Origin: an uncultured Alphaproteobacteria bacterium
GTDB lineage: Bacteria; Pseudomonadota; Alphaproteobacteria; Rhizobiales; Aestuariivirgaceae
NCBI GenBank assembly: GCA_937873445.1
Contig: CALMWF010000008.1
Location: 62,001 to 126,000, forward strand
DNA: 64,000 nucleotides
Reading direction: 5' to 3'
The notes beneath the pieces were generated by a model. That model made no database searches. It was not told where the DNA came from and worked only from the letters and a program-made list of their open reading frames with translations. A program made the translations under genes and the position numbers. The first letter of the stretch is position 1. Each line of letters begins with the position of its first letter. Positions 48,990-57,087 of the stretch are shown one piece after another.

Positions 48990-49736
48990 TCAGTCGTCAG
49001 CCCCATGGGCCTTCATGATGTCGGCGCGCTCGCGCTCGGCAAAGTCGCGCAGGGCTTCCACGCTGGCAATTTCGGCCTGGCGCTGCTTCACCTCCACGCC
49101 ATGGTCCTTCAGCCGGTTGAAGGCCCGCGACAGGCTCTCCGGCTTCATGCCCAGCCGCGCGGCGATCAGCGCCTTGTCATAGGGCAGTTCCACCGTGCAG
49201 GAGCCGGTTTCGCAATGGGCCAGTTCCAGCAGAAATTCGGCAATGCGCTGGGCACCGGTCTGGGCCTTCAGCGCCTCGATCTGGCGCACGAACAGCCGCA
49301 GCTGCTTGGAGGTGGAGGCCAGCATGGTGAGCCCGATGTCCGGCGAGCGCCGGATGCGGTCAAACAGATGGCGCGCCGAAATGCGCAAAAGGCGCGCCTC
49401 GGTCACGGCCTCGCAGCTCACCGGATAGGTAGCCCCGGCAAAGGCTGCCGCCTCGGCAAAGCTTTGGCCGCGCGTGAATATCTCGATCACCGCCTCGGTG
49501 CCGCCGGTGGTGATGCGGTACAGCTTGATCCAGCCGTTGAGCACCACGAAAATGGCCTCTGCCGGTTCGCCCTGGGTGAACAGGCAATTGCCGGCGGGGG
49601 CGTTCTGCACCGCAGCACCAGCCATCAGGTCGCTCAGCGCTTCGGGGGATAATCCTGAAAACAGCGGCGTCCGCCGAACCAGTTGCAGTTCCAAAGGACT
49701 CAAATCCAGGCCCATCACCATTTCCCGACTGTTCAT
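48990..49736 (-). CDS. CRP/FNR-family (DNR-type) transcription regulator
   Basis: 248-residue regulator with an N-terminal cyclic-nucleotide-like sensor domain (about 20-135), a dimerisation helix and a C-terminal HTH with the recognition helix K-P-E-S-L-S-R-A-F. The E-x2-S-R pattern fits TTGA(C/T) half-sites. The N-terminal cysteine set of FNR is missing, so an NO/haem-sensing DNR/NnrR role is more likely than direct oxygen sensing. ATG 49715, with a better ggga spacing, is an alternative start. It is convergent with nnrS. Confidence 0.85.
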   Translation of the reverse strand: MNSREMVMGLDLSPLELQLVRRTPLFSGLSPEALSDLMAGAAVQNAPAGNCLFTQGEPAEAIFVVLNGWIKLYRITTGGTEAVIEIFTRGQSFAEAAAFAGATYPVSCEAVTEARLLRISARHLFDRIRRSPDIGLTMLASTSKQLRLFVRQIEALKAQTGAQRIAEFLLELAHCETGSCTVELPYDKALIAARLGMKPESLSRAFNRLKDHGVEVKQRQAEIASVEALRDFAERERADIMKAHGADD

Positions 49737-49760
49737 TGCCGGTCGATTGTCGGCACAGTC

Positions 49761-49774
49761 TTGAGTTTGGTCAA
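49761..49774. promoter_or_regulatory. DNR-type box upstream of senC-ubiE-menA
   Basis: TTGAGTTTGGTCAA, 9 of 10 fixed bases of TTGAC-N4-GTCAA. A -10-like TACAGT (49797-49802) lies where a class II activated promoter would have it (box centre at -41.5, start about 49809, 28 bases before senC). It could also act on the divergent regulator gene. Confidence 0.65.
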
Positions 49775-49836
49775 GGCTCGCCGGTGCCTGCCATCTACAG
49801 TGAACTGGCGGTTGTGTTCCGCTTCACGGTGTATTG

Positions 49837-50415
49837 ATGTCTGTTGCCACACGTCGCGGCATTCTGGGCCTGTCGCTGCTGCTCACCATGGCGATTACCC
49901 TCGCGGCGCTGATCTCCGGTCTACCCGGCAGCAATGCGGGTGGCCCCTTCACGCTGGCTGACGGCCAGGGCCAGGTGGTGCGCGACAGCGACTTTCGCGG
50001 CAGGTTCATGGTGGTGTTCTTCGGCTACACCTATTGCCCGGATGTCTGCCCCAGCGCCCTGGGCAAGCTGGCCAGCGTCCTTGACCGCCTGTCGCGCAGC
50101 GAACTTGACCGGCTGGCGGTGATATTCATTTCAGTTGACCCGGCCCGCGATCAGGGCACGCGCCTGACCGACTATGGCCAGTCCTTTCACCCCCACATTC
50201 TGGGGCTGACCGGCACGCCCGAACAGATTGCCGCGGTGACCAAAGCCTATGGCGCAAAGTTTCGCATTGTCGGCGACACCCAGAGCGGCGACTATGCCAT
50301 TGACCATACCGCCTTCATCTACCTCATGGGGCCAGACGGCAGGCTGATCACCACTTTTGCCAATGACAGTTCCGCCATCACCATTGAACAGCGCTTGAAG
50401 AGGGAGCTGCAGTGA
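49837..50415 (+). CDS. senC: SCO1/SenC copper chaperone
   Basis: 192-residue membrane-anchored thioredoxin-fold protein facing the periplasm, with one N-terminal hydrophobic segment. The copper ligands C67-x3-C71 (Y-C-P-D-V-C-P-S) and H157 (D-H-T-A-F) are all present. SCO proteins metallate CuA sites of oxidases and, in some denitrifiers, of NosZ. With the box upstream and nosZ nearby, a NosZ CuA role is inferred. ATG 49837 is preferred over TTG 49834. ubiE overlaps its end. Confidence 0.9.
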   Translation: MSVATRRGILGLSLLLTMAITLAALISGLPGSNAGGPFTLADGQGQVVRDSDFRGRFMVVFFGYTYCPDVCPSALGKLASVLDRLSRSELDRLAVIFISVDPARDQGTRLTDYGQSFHPHILGLTGTPEQIAAVTKAYGAKFRIVGDTQSGDYAIDHTAFIYLMGPDGRLITTFANDSSAITIEQRLKRELQ

Positions 50416-51188
50416 CCGGCCCACAGGCGAACAGAGAAACCGAGACTGAGGGTCTTGCCGCCCTGTCGCACCGCTTTGGCAGTGGTGCCGTGACGCCGCC
50501 GCAGCGGGCGCGCTTCGTGCGCGAGCTGTTTGATCGCATCGCGCCCCGCTATGATCTGATGAACGACCTGATGAGTCTTGGCCTGCACCGCCTGTGGAAG
50601 CGCACCATGGTCAACGCTGCCGCCGACGCCATGATGGACCTGGAGGGCGATATCATCGACCTGGCAGGCGGCACGGGCGACATTGCCGCTCTGCTGCGTG
50701 CCCGCCTGCCGGATCAGTCCATCACCATTGCCGACACCAGCCCCGGCATGCTGGCGGTGGCCCGCAAGCGCCTGGGCGACACGGTCGCCTATGTTGAAAC
50801 CCCGGCTGAAGCCTTGCCCTTTGCCAGCCAACAGGCCGCCCTGGTGACGCTTGCCTTCGGCCTGCGCAATATGACTGACCCTGCCAGGGTTCTGGCCGAG
50901 GTGGCCCGCGTGCTGAAGCCCGGCGGCTGCCTGCTGCTCCTCGAGTTTTCCAGGGCTTCGGCCTGGTTCAACCCCGCCTATCAACTTCATTCCCGCTTTG
51001 TCATTCCGGCACTGGGGGCGGCGGTGGCCGGTGACCGGCGCGCCTATCGCTATCTGATCGAATCGATTCGCCAGTTTCCCGATGCCGCCAGCATCAGCGC
51101 CGAGCTGGTGGCGGCAGGCTTCGGCGCAATTGCCGTGCGCCGTTTCATGTTTGGTGTTGCGGCCTTGCATAGTGCCCGAAAACTGTGA
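50412..51188 (+). CDS. ubiE: UbiE/MenG-type C-methyltransferase
   Basis: 258-residue SAM enzyme methylating demethylmenaquinone or the ubiquinone intermediate. R-Y-D-L-M-N-D-L-M-S-L-G-L-H-R-L-W-K-R and D-L-A-G-G-T-G-D-I-A near residue 80 are family signatures. The GTG start overlaps the senC stop (GTGA). Being followed directly by menA points to menaquinone; whether the organism has another ubiE for ubiquinone cannot be seen here. Confidence 0.9.
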   Translation: MTGPQANRETETEGLAALSHRFGSGAVTPPQRARFVRELFDRIAPRYDLMNDLMSLGLHRLWKRTMVNAAADAMMDLEGDIIDLAGGTGDIAALLRARLPDQSITIADTSPGMLAVARKRLGDTVAYVETPAEALPFASQQAALVTLAFGLRNMTDPARVLAEVARVLKPGGCLLLLEFSRASAWFNPAYQLHSRFVIPALGAAVAGDRRAYRYLIESIRQFPDAASISAELVAAGFGAIAVRRFMFGVAALHSARKL

Positions 51189-51200
51189 GAATCCGGAACC

Positions 51201-52124
51201 ATGACCGCTGCCCTTGCCGCCACCCCCCATGACCGGCTGAAGCGTCTGCCCCGGCCGCTGCTGTGGGCGTTGGCGGCGCGCCTCAAGACGCTGAGCCTGT
51301 CGCTGACGCCCATTCTGGCCGGCAGCGTGCTGGCCGCCGCGCAGGGGCATGGCCGGGCCGGGGTGTTGGGCGCCGGCCTCGTGGCCGCCGCCGCCATCCA
51401 GATTGCCACCAATCTGTGGAATGATGCCGCCGATGCCGAAAACGGCACCGACCTGGAAGGCCGCTTCGGACCGCCACGGATGACCGCACTCGGTCTGCTG
51501 GACGCCGGGGCGGTGCGCCGCGGCGCCCTCGCCATGGCGCTGGTGGCGGTTCTGGCCGGGCTCTGGCTGGTGGCGGTGGGCGGTGCCGTGTTTCTGGCCC
51601 TGGGGGCTTTGTCGCTCGCCCTCGGCTATGGCTATTCGCTGGGTCCGCGCCCGCTGGCGGCCACACCCTTTGGTGAGATTCTGGTGGTGGGCTTCTTCGG
51701 CATTGTTGCCGTGGCGGGCACGGCTGTGCTGCACGGCGCGCCCGTGACGCCGGGCCTCATCGGCCATGGCGTTTTTCTCGGTCTGCCTGCGGCCGCTGTG
51801 CTGCTGGTCAACAATCACCGCGACCGCGCCAGTGATGCCCGCAGCGGTCGGCGCACCCTTGCCATCGCGCTGGGCGAGGGGGGAGCCCGCCTGCTCTATG
51901 CCGCTCTGGTGCTGGTGGCGCCTGTGGGGCTTGCCCTGCTGGCCCCGCGCTGCGCCGGTGCGCTGTTGCTTCAGGGCCTGCTGCTGGGCGGGGGCGTGCT
52001 GTTGTCATGGCGCATGTGGACAACACCGGTTTCAGCCGCCCTCAACCGTCTGCTGGTCCAGACGGCACTGTTCCAGCTTGGTCTGTTTCTGGCGCTGGCG
52101 GCGTCGGCTTTCCTGTGTGGCTGA
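51201..52124 (+). CDS. menA: 1,4-dihydroxy-2-naphthoate polyprenyltransferase
   Basis: 307-residue UbiA-superfamily membrane enzyme with about eight segments, attaching the isoprenoid tail in menaquinone synthesis. The MenA-specific stretch N-x-W-N-D-A-A-D-A-E-N-G-T-D-L-E-G-R then G-P-P-R is present (prenyl-diphosphate/Mg site), with a second site N-N-H-R-D-R-A-S-D. It follows ubiE by 12 bases in an operon behind a DNR-type box. No other men or futalosine-pathway genes are in the window. Confidence 0.88.
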   Translation: MTAALAATPHDRLKRLPRPLLWALAARLKTLSLSLTPILAGSVLAAAQGHGRAGVLGAGLVAAAAIQIATNLWNDAADAENGTDLEGRFGPPRMTALGLLDAGAVRRGALAMALVAVLAGLWLVAVGGAVFLALGALSLALGYGYSLGPRPLAATPFGEILVVGFFGIVAVAGTAVLHGAPVTPGLIGHGVFLGLPAAAVLLVNNHRDRASDARSGRRTLAIALGEGGARLLYAALVLVAPVGLALLAPRCAGALLLQGLLLGGGVLLSWRMWTTPVSAALNRLLVQTALFQLGLFLALAASAFLCG

Positions 52125-52145
52125 AGGGCCGCCTTGCGCTTTGGC

Positions 52146-52601
52146 TCAGTTGAAGGCGCCCGGTCCCTTGACCGGCAGATGAAGCGTCACCGGCCCCGCC
52201 TGCTCGAAGATCAGGGTGATGTCTGCCGCCGTTCCCTGCTTAAGCGGCGCAAACAGCCCGATCAGCATCAGATGCAGCCCCCCCGGTTTCAGTTCAACAA
52301 CGCTGTCGGCAGGAATGTCTATGGCCGCCACCCGGCGCATCATCATCATGCCATTGTCGGTGAGATGGGTGTGGAGTTCCGGCCGGGCGCACAGCGGGCT
52401 GGCAAAGGACACGAGCCGGTCTGCCGCACCACGGTTGATAATGGTCACAAAACCGGCCCCGGGCACGGCCGTTCCCGGCGAGGCCCGCAAAAACCCGCCC
52501 GTGAAGGTCAGCGTTCCCACCGTCACCTCGGCGGCCCGGGCCATGCACGACCCGACGACAGCCGCCAGCGCGGCGCCAACAAAACTGCGGCGATGCATCA
52601 T
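52146..52601 (-). CDS. PCu(A)C-type periplasmic copper chaperone
   Basis: 151-residue exported protein (signal ending A-R-A) of the PCu(A)C/DUF461 family that delivers Cu(I) to CuA or SCO. The copper-binding His/Met spacing is seen: H-T-H-L near residue 78, M-M-M-M-R after it, and G-G-L-H-L-M-L near 108. It lies between menA (convergent) and the other small gene before nosZ. Supply of copper to NosZ is a reasonable inference. Confidence 0.88.
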   Translation of the reverse strand: MMHRRSFVGAALAAVVGSCMARAAEVTVGTLTFTGGFLRASPGTAVPGAGFVTIINRGAADRLVSFASPLCARPELHTHLTDNGMMMMRRVAAIDIPADSVVELKPGGLHLMLIGLFAPLKQGTAADITLIFEQAGPVTLHLPVKGPGAFN

Positions 52602-52669
52602 CGCAAATCCCGGACTTCAGAAAACTCAAGGCACCCCTGCCGGGCGCGGTGAGGGATGAGGGCACAACC

Positions 52670-53077
52670 CTAGATGCGCACCGGCAGCGGGCGGAACAAT
52701 GCCGCCACGGCAGGGGGAGCGCGAATGGGTGGCCGGATGAGACAGCCGCAGTCATCGGCTGACCAGGTGGTTACCAGCAGCGGAACGCTGATGACCAGCG
52801 TTCCGCGTACCGGGATGTCAGGGGGCAATCCAGAGGGAAGCGGCGAGTTGCCCGGCGCTGTCACAACGCACATCAGGCAGCCTTCGCTGCCGGAATTGGC
52901 AGGGAGACCCCTGGCATCGCGTTCCTGCTGGCTGGCCAGCGACAGACACCACAAACGGTCATTGCCGGAGGAATGGGCAAGCACTCCCGGAACGAGAATT
53001 TGCAGCATGGGCAGGAACAGAGCGAGCCTGAGCGTGAAGGCTCGTATCAATTCCCAGAATTGCCGGGTTTCACCCAT
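52670..53077 (-). CDS. small exported Cys-containing protein, DUF2946-like
   Basis: 135-residue protein with one N-terminal hydrophobic segment (L-A-L-F-L-P-M-L-Q-I-L-V-P), a C-x2-C pair (G-C-L-M-C), another C-G-C, and the family-like ending R-A-P-P-A...R-P-L-P. DUF2946-like proteins often neighbour copper or cytochrome genes. ATG 53077 has gaggga upstream and is preferred over 53116. It is divergent from nosZ. Function not established. Confidence 0.55.
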   Translation of the reverse strand: MGETRQFWELIRAFTLRLALFLPMLQILVPGVLAHSSGNDRLWCLSLASQQERDARGLPANSGSEGCLMCVVTAPGNSPLPSGLPPDIPVRGTLVISVPLLVTTWSADDCGCLIRPPIRAPPAVAALFRPLPVRI

Positions 53078-53143
53078 CGCTTCCCTCGAACTGGCAGAGG
53101 CGCCAGTCGCTGCCATTAAGACCGTGGACGCGGTTGTTGCGCC

Positions 53144-53157
53144 TTAACGAAAGTCAA
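53144..53157. promoter_or_regulatory. DNR-type box upstream of nosZ
   Basis: TTAACGAAAGTCAA, 9 of 10 fixed bases of TTGAC-N4-GTCAA. It lies 110 bases before nosZ and 66 before the divergent DUF2946-like gene. The -10 region is not clear. Confidence 0.6.
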
Positions 53158-53267
53158 GGCGGTCATGACGCCCTGAAGGGCAAAGTGGCAATGGCTCCTT
53201 GGGCAAGACGGGGGCCCCATTCATTGCCAAGGCACCGTGCTGCGGCAATTACAATTGAGGGCACATC

Positions 53268-55565
53268 ATGAAAACCATCCGAACGGCCCTTCTGACGGCA
53301 ACTGCGGTTGCCTCTCTGGGCTTTCTGTACACGGCGGCTTCGGCTAACGCCGAAAACCTCGACGAGGTCATGGCGCGGCGCGGCCTGACCCAGCAGGACC
53401 TGCTGCACGCGGCCAAGACCTATACCCCCACCGGCAAGCGCGACGAGTTCATTGTTTTCTCGTCCGGCGGCCAGTCCGGCCAGATCATTGTGTATGGCGT
53501 GCCGTCCATGCGCATCCTGAAATACATTTCCGTGTTCACGCCCGAGCCGTGGCAGGGCTTCGGCTATGACGAGGAATCAAAGAAAGTTCTCGACCAGGGC
53601 AAGGTGGATGGCCGCGACATTCCCTGGGGTGACACCCACCATCCCGCCATCTCCGAAACCAATGGCGATCTCGATGGCCAGTACCTGTTCATCAACGACA
53701 AGTCGGCCCCGCGCATCGGCGTCATTTCGCTGCACGATTTCGAAACCCAGCAGATCGTGGTCAATCCCATTCTGCAGTCCGAGCATGGCGGCGCCTTCGT
53801 GACGCCCAACAGCGAATACGTCATCGAAGCCGCGCAGTATCCGTCGGTTCTCGGCCGTGGCTTTGCGCCGCTGTCTGAGTTCAATGACAAATTCCGCGGC
53901 GCTGTGACCTATTGGAAGTTCAATCGCGAGAAAGGCCGGCTGGAGCCGGAGAATTCCTTCTCCATCGAACTGCCGCCCTATACCCAGGACCTGAGTGATG
54001 CCGGCAAGCTTGTGTCAGACGGCTGGTCGTTCACCAACTCCTTCTGCGCCGAGCGTTATGTCGGCGGCATCGAGCGTGGCCGTCCGCCCTTTGAAGCCGG
54101 CTGCTCGCAGAATGACACCGACTTCCTGCACATCATCAACTGGAAGAAGGCCGCCGAAATTGCCAACGATCCGGCCAAGGTCAAGATCATCAACAATCAC
54201 CGGGTGATTCCGCTTGATGTGTCGGTGAAGGAAGGCCTGGTCTATCTGGTCGCCGAACCGAAGTCGCCGCACGGCGTCGATGTCTCGCCGGATGGCAAGT
54301 ACATCGTGGTGGGCGGCAAGCTCGACACCCAGGCCTCGGTCTACTCTTTCGAGAAGATCCAGGACGCCATCAAGGGTGGCAAGATTGCCGGCAAGGATCC
54401 CTATGGCCTGCCCATCATCGCCATGGAAGATGCTCTGCACAAGCAGGTCGCCCTGGGCCTTGGCCCACTCCACAACCAGTTCGATTCCAAGAACTGCGTG
54501 GTTTACACCTCGCTCTACGTCGACAGCCAAGTGGCCAAGTGGGACTATTGCGAAGGCAAGGTGCTCGACAAGATCTCGGTTCACTACAACATCGGCCACC
54601 TTGTGGCGATGGAAGGTGAATCCGAGCACCCGGCAGGCAAATATCTGATCGCCCTGAACAAGCTGTCCATCGACCGCTTCAACCCGGTGGGGCCGCTGCA
54701 TCCGCAGAACCATCAGCTCATCGACATTTCCGGTGACAAGATGGACCTGCTCTATGACATGCCGCTGCCGCTGGGCGAACCCCACTACGCCACCGCCATC
54801 GCCGCCGACAAGCTGAAGCCGCTGGTGCGTTATCCCTACGGCACCAACAGCCGCACCGGTGAAAAGCATCCGGACGCCGTGCGTCCGGGCAGCGAAAAGG
54901 TGGTGCGTGAAGGCAACAAGGTGAAGGTCTTCATGACCGCCATCCGCTCGCACTTCACGCCGGAAATCGTCGAAGTGGATGAGGGTGACGAGGTCGAATT
55001 CGTCATCACCAACTCGGAGCGGGCCGAAGACGAAACCCACGGCTTCTCCATCTCCACCTATGGCGTGAACCTGTCGCTCGAACCGGGCAAGACCGCAACC
55101 GCCAAGATCAAGGCCGACAAGCCGGGTGTGTTCTCCTACTACTGCACCGAGTTCTGCTCGGCGCTGCATCTGGAAATGACCGGCTTCCTGGTGGTCAAGC
55201 CCAAGGGCTATGTGGAGAAGGTTTCCACCGGTCCTGAAGGCCAGGCCTATACCAAGGCCGACTTTGACAAGCAGGTGAAGACCAACAACGACACGCAGGC
55301 CGTGATCGACAGCGTCGTCACCTATATCACCAGCATGAACTACAAGGACTTCCCGGAAGCGGTCGCCCTTGTGGAAGACGCCACCGACCAGTTGAAGTTC
55401 ATGGGCGAAGCCAAGGGCAAGGCCGAGGAATTCGCCAAGAAGGAAGACTGGCAGAACGCCACGCTGTGGGCGGGCCAGTGGTGGCAGTATCAGGTCAAGG
55501 CCGCCGACATTGGTCTGCGCGTCAAGACCTTCCTCGAACAGAACGGGGCCAAGAAGGCTCAGTAA
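53268..55565 (+). CDS. nosZ: nitrous-oxide reductase, clade II (Sec-exported)
   Basis: Periplasmic copper enzyme reducing N2O to N2, 765 residues. The signal (about 27 residues, ending A-N-A) is Sec-type and lacks twin arginines, the main mark of clade II. The seven-bladed propeller carries the CuZ histidines, e.g. D-T-H-H (H124/H125), S-E-H-G-G, P-H-G-V-D and P-L-H-N. The cupredoxin domain has the CuA motif C626-x3-C630-x3-H634-x2-M637. A heme-less helical extension of ~125 residues follows. A DNR-type box and copper-chaperone genes lie upstream; nosR is absent. Confidence 0.97.
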   Translation: MKTIRTALLTATAVASLGFLYTAASANAENLDEVMARRGLTQQDLLHAAKTYTPTGKRDEFIVFSSGGQSGQIIVYGVPSMRILKYISVFTPEPWQGFGYDEESKKVLDQGKVDGRDIPWGDTHHPAISETNGDLDGQYLFINDKSAPRIGVISLHDFETQQIVVNPILQSEHGGAFVTPNSEYVIEAAQYPSVLGRGFAPLSEFNDKFRGAVTYWKFNREKGRLEPENSFSIELPPYTQDLSDAGKLVSDGWSFTNSFCAERYVGGIERGRPPFEAGCSQNDTDFLHIINWKKAAEIANDPAKVKIINNHRVIPLDVSVKEGLVYLVAEPKSPHGVDVSPDGKYIVVGGKLDTQASVYSFEKIQDAIKGGKIAGKDPYGLPIIAMEDALHKQVALGLGPLHNQFDSKNCVVYTSLYVDSQVAKWDYCEGKVLDKISVHYNIGHLVAMEGESEHPAGKYLIALNKLSIDRFNPVGPLHPQNHQLIDISGDKMDLLYDMPLPLGEPHYATAIAADKLKPLVRYPYGTNSRTGEKHPDAVRPGSEKVVREGNKVKVFMTAIRSHFTPEIVEVDEGDEVEFVITNSERAEDETHGFSISTYGVNLSLEPGKTATAKIKADKPGVFSYYCTEFCSALHLEMTGFLVVKPKGYVEKVSTGPEGQAYTKADFDKQVKTNNDTQAVIDSVVTYITSMNYKDFPEAVALVEDATDQLKFMGEAKGKAEEFAKKEDWQNATLWAGQWWQYQVKAADIGLRVKTFLEQNGAKKAQ

Positions 55566-55574
55566 GCAAAGCCG

Positions 55575-55603
55575 GGGGGCGGCTCCATGCCGGCGCCGCC
55601 CCC
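55575..55603 (+). terminator. stem-loop after nosZ
   Basis: A 9-bp perfect stem gggggcggc / gccgccccc with an 11-base loop and a weak downstream ctctttt. It lies between nosZ and the first cytochrome gene. It probably gives partial termination or a stable 3' end, so nosZ mRNA exceeds the rest. Confidence 0.6.
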
Positions 55604-55629
55604 ACACTCTTTTGACAGGAGACTAGGGA

Positions 55630-56280
55630 ATGAATCGCGTCAAGCTTGCTGGCCTCGTCACACTGGTTGTGCTCTGGCCGGGCCTGACCCAGGCCCAGGA
55701 TGCGCCACTGACCGGTGAGCAGGTCTACAAGACCAAGGGCTGCATGGCCTGCCACGGTTCAAAGGGTGCCAAACCCATCCTCACCTATCCGGCGCTGGCC
55801 GGGCAGAGCGAAAAATATGTTCTCCAGCAGATCAATGACATCAAGTCCGGCAAGCGCGTGGGCGCGGTCGATGAGACGGGTCATCCTGCCACTCAGGGCA
55901 TGGCTGACATTCTGCATATCCTGAGCGATGCCGATATTGCGGCTGTGTCCAAATATGTCGCAGAACAGAAGCCGGGTGCGCCGAAGCCGCTGGATCCGCC
56001 TGCCGCTGCCGCCGACCTTGAAGCGGGCGCTGCGGCCTACAAGAAGCTGGGCTGCGTCACCTGCCACGGTGTTGATGGCAAGAAGGCGACGGTTCCCATT
56101 TATCCGGTGCTCGCCGGACTGAACCGCGATTATCTGCACCGTCAGATGGTGGCGATCCGTGATGGCGGACGCACCAGCGGTCAGTCCAAGCTCATGGTTC
56201 CCTTTGCCAAGAAGGCTGATGATGCCGCCATTGCCGCGATATCCACCTGGCTGTCGCAGATTGATCGTTCGACCCCGTAA
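55630..56280 (+). CDS. dihaem periplasmic cytochrome c (NosC1-like)
   Basis: 216 residues with a Sec signal (ending A-Q-A) and two c-type haem motifs, C38-M-A-C-H42 and C142-V-T-C-H146, in a c4-like tandem. It probably carries electrons to NosZ, either from NosGH or the bc1 complex. It lies 64 bases past nosZ and 15 bases before a second dihaem gene. Confidence 0.88.
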   Translation: MNRVKLAGLVTLVVLWPGLTQAQDAPLTGEQVYKTKGCMACHGSKGAKPILTYPALAGQSEKYVLQQINDIKSGKRVGAVDETGHPATQGMADILHILSDADIAAVSKYVAEQKPGAPKPLDPPAAAADLEAGAAAYKKLGCVTCHGVDGKKATVPIYPVLAGLNRDYLHRQMVAIRDGGRTSGQSKLMVPFAKKADDAAIAAISTWLSQIDRSTP

Positions 56281-56295
56281 TCCCGGAGACCTGAT

Positions 56296-57027
56296 ATGAA
56301 GAAATCTATTCTTGTGCTTCTTGCCGGTGTGGCCTTCGCCGCGACAGCGGGCCTGGCCGTGGCCGCCGAAACAACCAACAGCGCCACCGGCTCCAGCCAG
56401 TGGAATGCTGGCGGCGGTGAGCAGGACGAAGCCCTGAAGCTGACGCCGAACCTGGAGAACGGCCGTGACGTTTATGAAGTGTGCTCGGCCTGTCACCAGC
56501 CCAACGGCTGGGGCCTCAAGGACGGAACCTTCCCGCAGATCGCCGGCCAGCACCGCGACGTGCTGATCAAGCAATTGTCCGACATCCGCGCCAAGAACCG
56601 CGACAATCCGACCATGTATCCCTTCGCCCTGCCGTCGGAAATCGGGGGGCCGCAGTCCATCGCCGATGTGACCGCCTACATCGCCAAACTGCCCATGAAC
56701 CCGGATAACGGTGTTGGTCCCGGCACCGCGCTTGAAAAGGGCAAGCAGCTCTACGCCGACAACTGCGTGCGCTGCCACGGCGACCAGGGCCAGGGTGATG
56801 ATGCCAAATACTACCCGCGCATTCAGGGCCAGCATTATGAATATCTGAAGCGTCAGTATGAGTGGATCAAGACCGGCAAACGCCGCAACGCCAACCCGGA
56901 CATGGTGAAGCAGATTCAGAACTTCACCGATGAAGACACGGTGGCGGTGCTTGATTATGTGTCGCGCCTGAAGCCCCCCGCCGACAAGCTCGGAGCGCCC
57001 GGCTGGGTCAACCCCGACTTTCAATAA
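56296..57027 (+). CDS. dihaem periplasmic cytochrome c (NosC2-like)
   Basis: 243 residues, Sec signal, two haem motifs C63-S-A-C-H67 and C157-V-R-C-H161. The second of the cytochrome pair, longer than the first in the inter-haem segment. It likely acts in series with the preceding protein. A perfect hairpin follows before nosB. Confidence 0.88.
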   Translation: MKKSILVLLAGVAFAATAGLAVAAETTNSATGSSQWNAGGGEQDEALKLTPNLENGRDVYEVCSACHQPNGWGLKDGTFPQIAGQHRDVLIKQLSDIRAKNRDNPTMYPFALPSEIGGPQSIADVTAYIAKLPMNPDNGVGPGTALEKGKQLYADNCVRCHGDQGQGDDAKYYPRIQGQHYEYLKRQYEWIKTGKRRNANPDMVKQIQNFTDEDTVAVLDYVSRLKPPADKLGAPGWVNPDFQ

Positions 57028-57038
57028 CCTCACGTCAC

Positions 57039-57059
57039 GCGGGGTGCTGGGCACCCCGC
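57039..57059 (+). other. intercistronic stem-loop before nosB
   Basis: A perfect 9-bp stem gcggggtgc / gcaccccgc with a 3-base loop and no T-run of four or more. More likely an mRNA-stability or processing element than a full terminator. Confidence 0.6.
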
Positions 57060-57087
57060 TCTCACTTTCAGGCATGGGAATGATTGT

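Noticed and set aside
53268-53348. Tat signal on NosZ
   Set aside because: No twin arginine in the N-terminus; a plain Sec-type signal is seen.
54015-55607. 530-residue antisense ORF over nosZ
   Set aside because: Shadow frame, low-complexity composition.
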